A stretch of DNA of 45,193 nucleotides, from NCBI RefSeq assembly GCF_029813835.1, contig NZ_JARVKV010000059.1, positions 1 through 45,193 of the forward strand. Direction: 5' to 3'. The position numbers were made by a program, and so were the translations under genes. The DNA is from Streptomyces sp. DH37 (lineage in GTDB: Bacteria > Actinomycetota > Actinomycetes > Streptomycetales > Streptomycetaceae). Of this stretch, positions 43,055-45,193 are shown piece by piece. Within the stretch, counting starts at the first letter, position 1, and each line of letters opens with the position of its first letter. A model generated the notes under the pieces. That model saw nothing but the letters and a program-made list of their open reading frames with translations. It did not search any database and was not told the origin of the DNA.

Positions 43055-43446
43055 GCGGGCAGTACAGCGGGCGCGACGTCTTCGAGTACGCCGTGCTGCG
43101 CGTGGTCCCCCGGGTGGAGCGCGGCGAGCTGATCAACGCCGGGGTCGTCGTCTACTGCCGCGCCCGGTCCTTCGTCGCGGCCCGGACGCACCTGGACACC
43201 GGGCGGCTGCGGGCGCTCGACCCGGACGCCGACGTCGAGGGGGTGCGGGCCGCCCTGCACGCCGTGGAGTGCGTGTGCCGCGGGGGAGCGGAGGCCGGGC
43301 AGGCCGCCGCCGACGACGCGGGACGGCGCTTCCGCTGGCTGGTCGCGCCCCGCTCCACCGTCGTCCAGCCGGGGCCGGTGCACACCGGGCTGACCGCCGA
43401 CCCCGAGGCGGAGACCGAGCGGCTGCTGGAGCTGCTGGTGCGCTGA
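43051..43446 (+). CDS. DUF3037 family protein
   Basis: This 131-residue protein has the DUF3037 pattern: FEYAVLRVVPRVERGELINA, GVVVYCRARSFVAARTHLDT, RFRWLVAPRSTVVQPGPVHT, and a C-terminal ETERLLELLVR helix. GTG 43051 overlaps the HipA-like stop (GTGA) and follows AAGGAG by about 6 bases, so translation is coupled. The same gene pair is common in actinobacteria and proteobacteria, but DUF3037 has no known role. It may be the partner or antagonist of the kinase; this is inference from pairing. Confidence 0.83.
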   Translation: MSGQYSGRDVFEYAVLRVVPRVERGELINAGVVVYCRARSFVAARTHLDTGRLRALDPDADVEGVRAALHAVECVCRGGAEAGQAAADDAGRRFRWLVAPRSTVVQPGPVHTGLTADPEAETERLLELLVR

Positions 43447-43528
43447 GGGGCGCACCGGACCGCACGCGGGGAGGGCGGGCGGCCGCGGGGCCCGGACGTG
43501 GGCTGGGCCTCACCCGCGCCGCCGCCCG

Positions 43529-43557
43529 TTGACACAGCGTGTCCGTGCTTCTAGCGT
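43529..43557 (+). promoter_or_regulatory. Strong promoter of the dehydrogenase operon
   Basis: TTGACA (43529-43534), a 17-bp spacer and TAGCGT (43552-43557) are close to the housekeeping consensus. Transcription should start near 43564, giving a leader of about 50 bases with a GAGGAG ribosome site before the ATG at 43615. Confidence 0.75.
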
Positions 43558-43575
43558 CACGTCTGCCGAAGGTAC

Positions 43576-43589
43576 TAAGCGGTTGCTCA
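43576..43589. promoter_or_regulatory. Operator-like dyad in the dehydrogenase leader
   Basis: TAAGC-GGTT-GCTCA is an imperfect inverted repeat (4 of 5 bases per arm) lying about 10 bases after the predicted transcription start. A TetR-type repressor bound here would block the operon. No regulator gene is adjacent within the window, so this is tentative. Confidence 0.35.
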
Positions 43590-43614
43590 CCCATTCGAGT
43601 GCGAGGAGACCAGC

Positions 43615-44376
43615 ATGTCCACCACCGAGCAGCGTGTCGCGATCGTCACGGGCGGAGCCCGGGGGATCGGCGCCGCCACCGCCGTCCGGCTGGCCGCCGA
43701 GGGCCGGGCCGTCGCCGTGCTCGACCTGGACGAGTCGGCCTGCGCGGACGTCGTGGAGAAGATCACCGCGGCGGGCGGCAAGGCGCTGGCGGTCGGCTGC
43801 GACGTGTCGGACACCGAGCAGGTGGAGGCCGCCGTCGCGCGGGTCGCCGAGGAGCTGGGCGCGCCGACCGTGCTGGTCAACAACGCCGGTGTGCTCCGCG
43901 ACAACCTGCTGTTCAAGATGAGCGACTCCGACTGGGACACCGTGATGAACGTGCACCTGCGCGGTGCCTTCCTGATGTCCCGGGCCTGCCAGAAGCACAT
44001 GGTCGACGCCGGCTTCGGCCGGATCGTCAACCTCTCCTCCAGCTCGGCCCTCGGCAACCGCGGCCAGGCCAACTACGCCGCCGCCAAGGCCGGCCTGCAG
44101 GGCTTCACCAAGACCCTCGCCAAGGAGCTGGGCAAGTTCGGCATCACCGCCAACGCGGTGGCCCCCGGCTTCATCGTCACCGACATGACCGCCGCCACCG
44201 CCGCCCGCGTCGGCATGGGCTTCGAGGACTTCCAGAAGGCCGCCGCCTCCCAGATCCCCGTCCAGCGCGTGGGCAGGCCGGAGGACATCGCCAACGCCAT
44301 CGCGTTCTTCACCGGCGAGGAGGCCGGCTTCGTCTCCGGCCAGGTGCTGTACGTGGCCGGCGGACCGCTCAACTGA
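43615..44376 (+). CDS. fabG: 3-oxoacyl-ACP reductase-like short-chain dehydrogenase
   Basis: This 253-residue NADP-dependent SDR has TGGARGIG at 12-19, the CDVSDTEQV cofactor region, LVNNAGVLRDNLLFKMSDSD, and the catalytic Ser-Tyr-Lys in NLSSSSALGNRGQANYAAAK. The C-terminus ends GQVLYVAGGPLN. It is close to FabG-type 3-oxoacyl reductases, but paralogues are many in Streptomyces, so the physiological substrate may differ. ATG 43615 follows GAGGAG by about 7 bases. The second SDR gene starts 43 bases later on the same strand. Confidence 0.88.
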   Translation: MSTTEQRVAIVTGGARGIGAATAVRLAAEGRAVAVLDLDESACADVVEKITAAGGKALAVGCDVSDTEQVEAAVARVAEELGAPTVLVNNAGVLRDNLLFKMSDSDWDTVMNVHLRGAFLMSRACQKHMVDAGFGRIVNLSSSSALGNRGQANYAAAKAGLQGFTKTLAKELGKFGITANAVAPGFIVTDMTAATAARVGMGFEDFQKAAASQIPVQRVGRPEDIANAIAFFTGEEAGFVSGQVLYVAGGPLN

Positions 44377-44419
44377 CGGCCCCGACGGCCGCGCCAGACA
44401 CGACGGAACGGAAAAGCTC

Positions 44420-45175
44420 ATGGCAGTGCAGGACAGCGGCAGGGTCGCCCTGATCACCGGGGCGAGCCGCGGCATCGGCTACGGCATCGCCGAGGCGCTC
44501 GTCGCCCGCGGCGACCGGGTGTGCATCACCGGCCGCAACGCGGACGCCCTCGAGGAGGCCGTCGCGCGGCTCGGTGCGGACCGGGCCATCGGCGTCGCGG
44601 GGAAGGCCCACGACGAGGCCCACCAGGCGGAGGCCGTCGAACGCACCGTGGAGGCGTTCGGCCGCGTCGACCACCTGGTCAACAACGCCGGCACCAACCC
44701 GGTCTTCGGCCCCATCGCGGAGCTGGACCTGAACGTCGCCCGCAAGGTCTTCGAGACCAACGTCCTCTCGGCGCTCGGCTTCGCCCAGCGCACCTGGGCG
44801 GCCTGGCAGAAGGAGCACGGCGGCACCATCGTCAACATCGCCTCCCTCGCGGGGCTGTCCGCCTCGCCCTTCATCGGCGCCTACGGCATCAGCAAGGCCG
44901 CGATGGTCAACCTCACCCTCCAGCTCGCCCACGAGATGTCGCCGGGCGTGCGGGTCAACGCCATCGCCCCGGCCGTGGTGAAGACCAAGTTCGCCGCCGC
45001 GCTCTACGAGGGGCGCGAGGAGGAGGTGGTCAGGCGCTACCCGATGGGGCGGCTCGGCACGCCCGAGGACATCGGGGGAGCGGCGGCCTTCCTCACCTCC
45101 GACGACTCCGGCTGGATCACCGGCCAGACCCTCGTGGTCGACGGCGGGATCTTCCTCAACGCCGGGGTGGAGTGA
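44420..45175 (+). CDS. Short-chain dehydrogenase/reductase
   Basis: This 251-residue SDR has TGASRGIG at about 14-21, HLVNNAGTNPVFGPIAELDL, and the catalytic triad in NIASLAGLSASPFIGAYGIS with the following Lys. It ends ITGQTLVVDGGIFLNAGVE. The substrate is unknown. ATG 44420 follows CGGAACGGAAA. It probably shares the fabG-like promoter. The stop lies 18 bases before the window end. Confidence 0.88.
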   Translation: MAVQDSGRVALITGASRGIGYGIAEALVARGDRVCITGRNADALEEAVARLGADRAIGVAGKAHDEAHQAEAVERTVEAFGRVDHLVNNAGTNPVFGPIAELDLNVARKVFETNVLSALGFAQRTWAAWQKEHGGTIVNIASLAGLSASPFIGAYGISKAAMVNLTLQLAHEMSPGVRVNAIAPAVVKTKFAAALYEGREEEVVRRYPMGRLGTPEDIGGAAAFLTSDDSGWITGQTLVVDGGIFLNAGVE

Positions 45176-45193
45176 CCCCGCGGTCCGCCGTGA

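Overview
The window is a very GC-rich chromosomal segment from a Streptomyces-like actinomycete. The evidence is a typical Streptomyces 5S rRNA 3' part at the left edge, strong third-position G/C bias, many GTG starts, several apparently leaderless genes, and a gene order (CDP-alcohol phosphatidyltransferase, DUF881, small basic protein, DUF881, FHA, MerR, BFN, MerR, gcvP) that matches the Rv1822-Rv1832 block of Mycobacterium tuberculosis. No insertion sequences, integrases, phage genes or CRISPR arrays are visible.

Region 1 (1-14 kb) is the conserved block. It starts with the end of an rRNA operon and its terminator. Next come a CDP-alcohol phosphatidyltransferase, a mannose-1-phosphate guanylyltransferase fused to a degenerate phosphohexomutase domain, two DUF881 proteins flanking a small basic membrane protein, a GarA/OdhI-like FHA protein with an added zinc ribbon, the MerR regulator FtsR, a bifunctional-nuclease-domain protein and a second MerR (Rv1830 type). 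Then follow DNA polymerase IV, a PRC-barrel protein on the opposite strand, and gcvP behind a tandem glycine riboswitch.

Region 2 (14-19.7 kb) holds a DUF5999 protein, an uncharacterised conserved protein, a GCS2-family glutamate-cysteine ligase homologue, a CPBP membrane protease, a PhzF-like isomerase and a PadR regulator with a palindrome on its promoter.

Region 3 (19.9-32.2 kb) is a complete selenocysteine module: selA, selB, selC (tRNA-Sec, minus strand), selD and a formate dehydrogenase operon on the minus strand (fdhB, nrfD, a small HTH-like protein, fdhA). The fdhA frame is interrupted by one UGA at 28964-28966. An SECIS hairpin follows 11 nt downstream, so the two halves are one selenoprotein gene. 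SelD supplies selenophosphate, SelA converts seryl-tRNA-Sec, SelB delivers it at the fdhA UGA, and FdhABC-type subunits oxidise formate into the membrane.

Region 4 (32.4-45.2 kb) is more mosaic: a ClpN-domain protein, three EamA/DMT transporters (one truncated at its C-terminus and preceded by a possible leader peptide and hairpins), a PPOX-like flavoprotein divergent from a MocR regulator, a LysR regulator, a frameshifted Rieske lipoprotein gene, an S9 peptidase, a compact HipA-like kinase overlapping a DUF3037 gene, and two short-chain dehydrogenases behind a strong promoter.

All assignments come from reading the sequence and recalled family knowledge; no database search was run.
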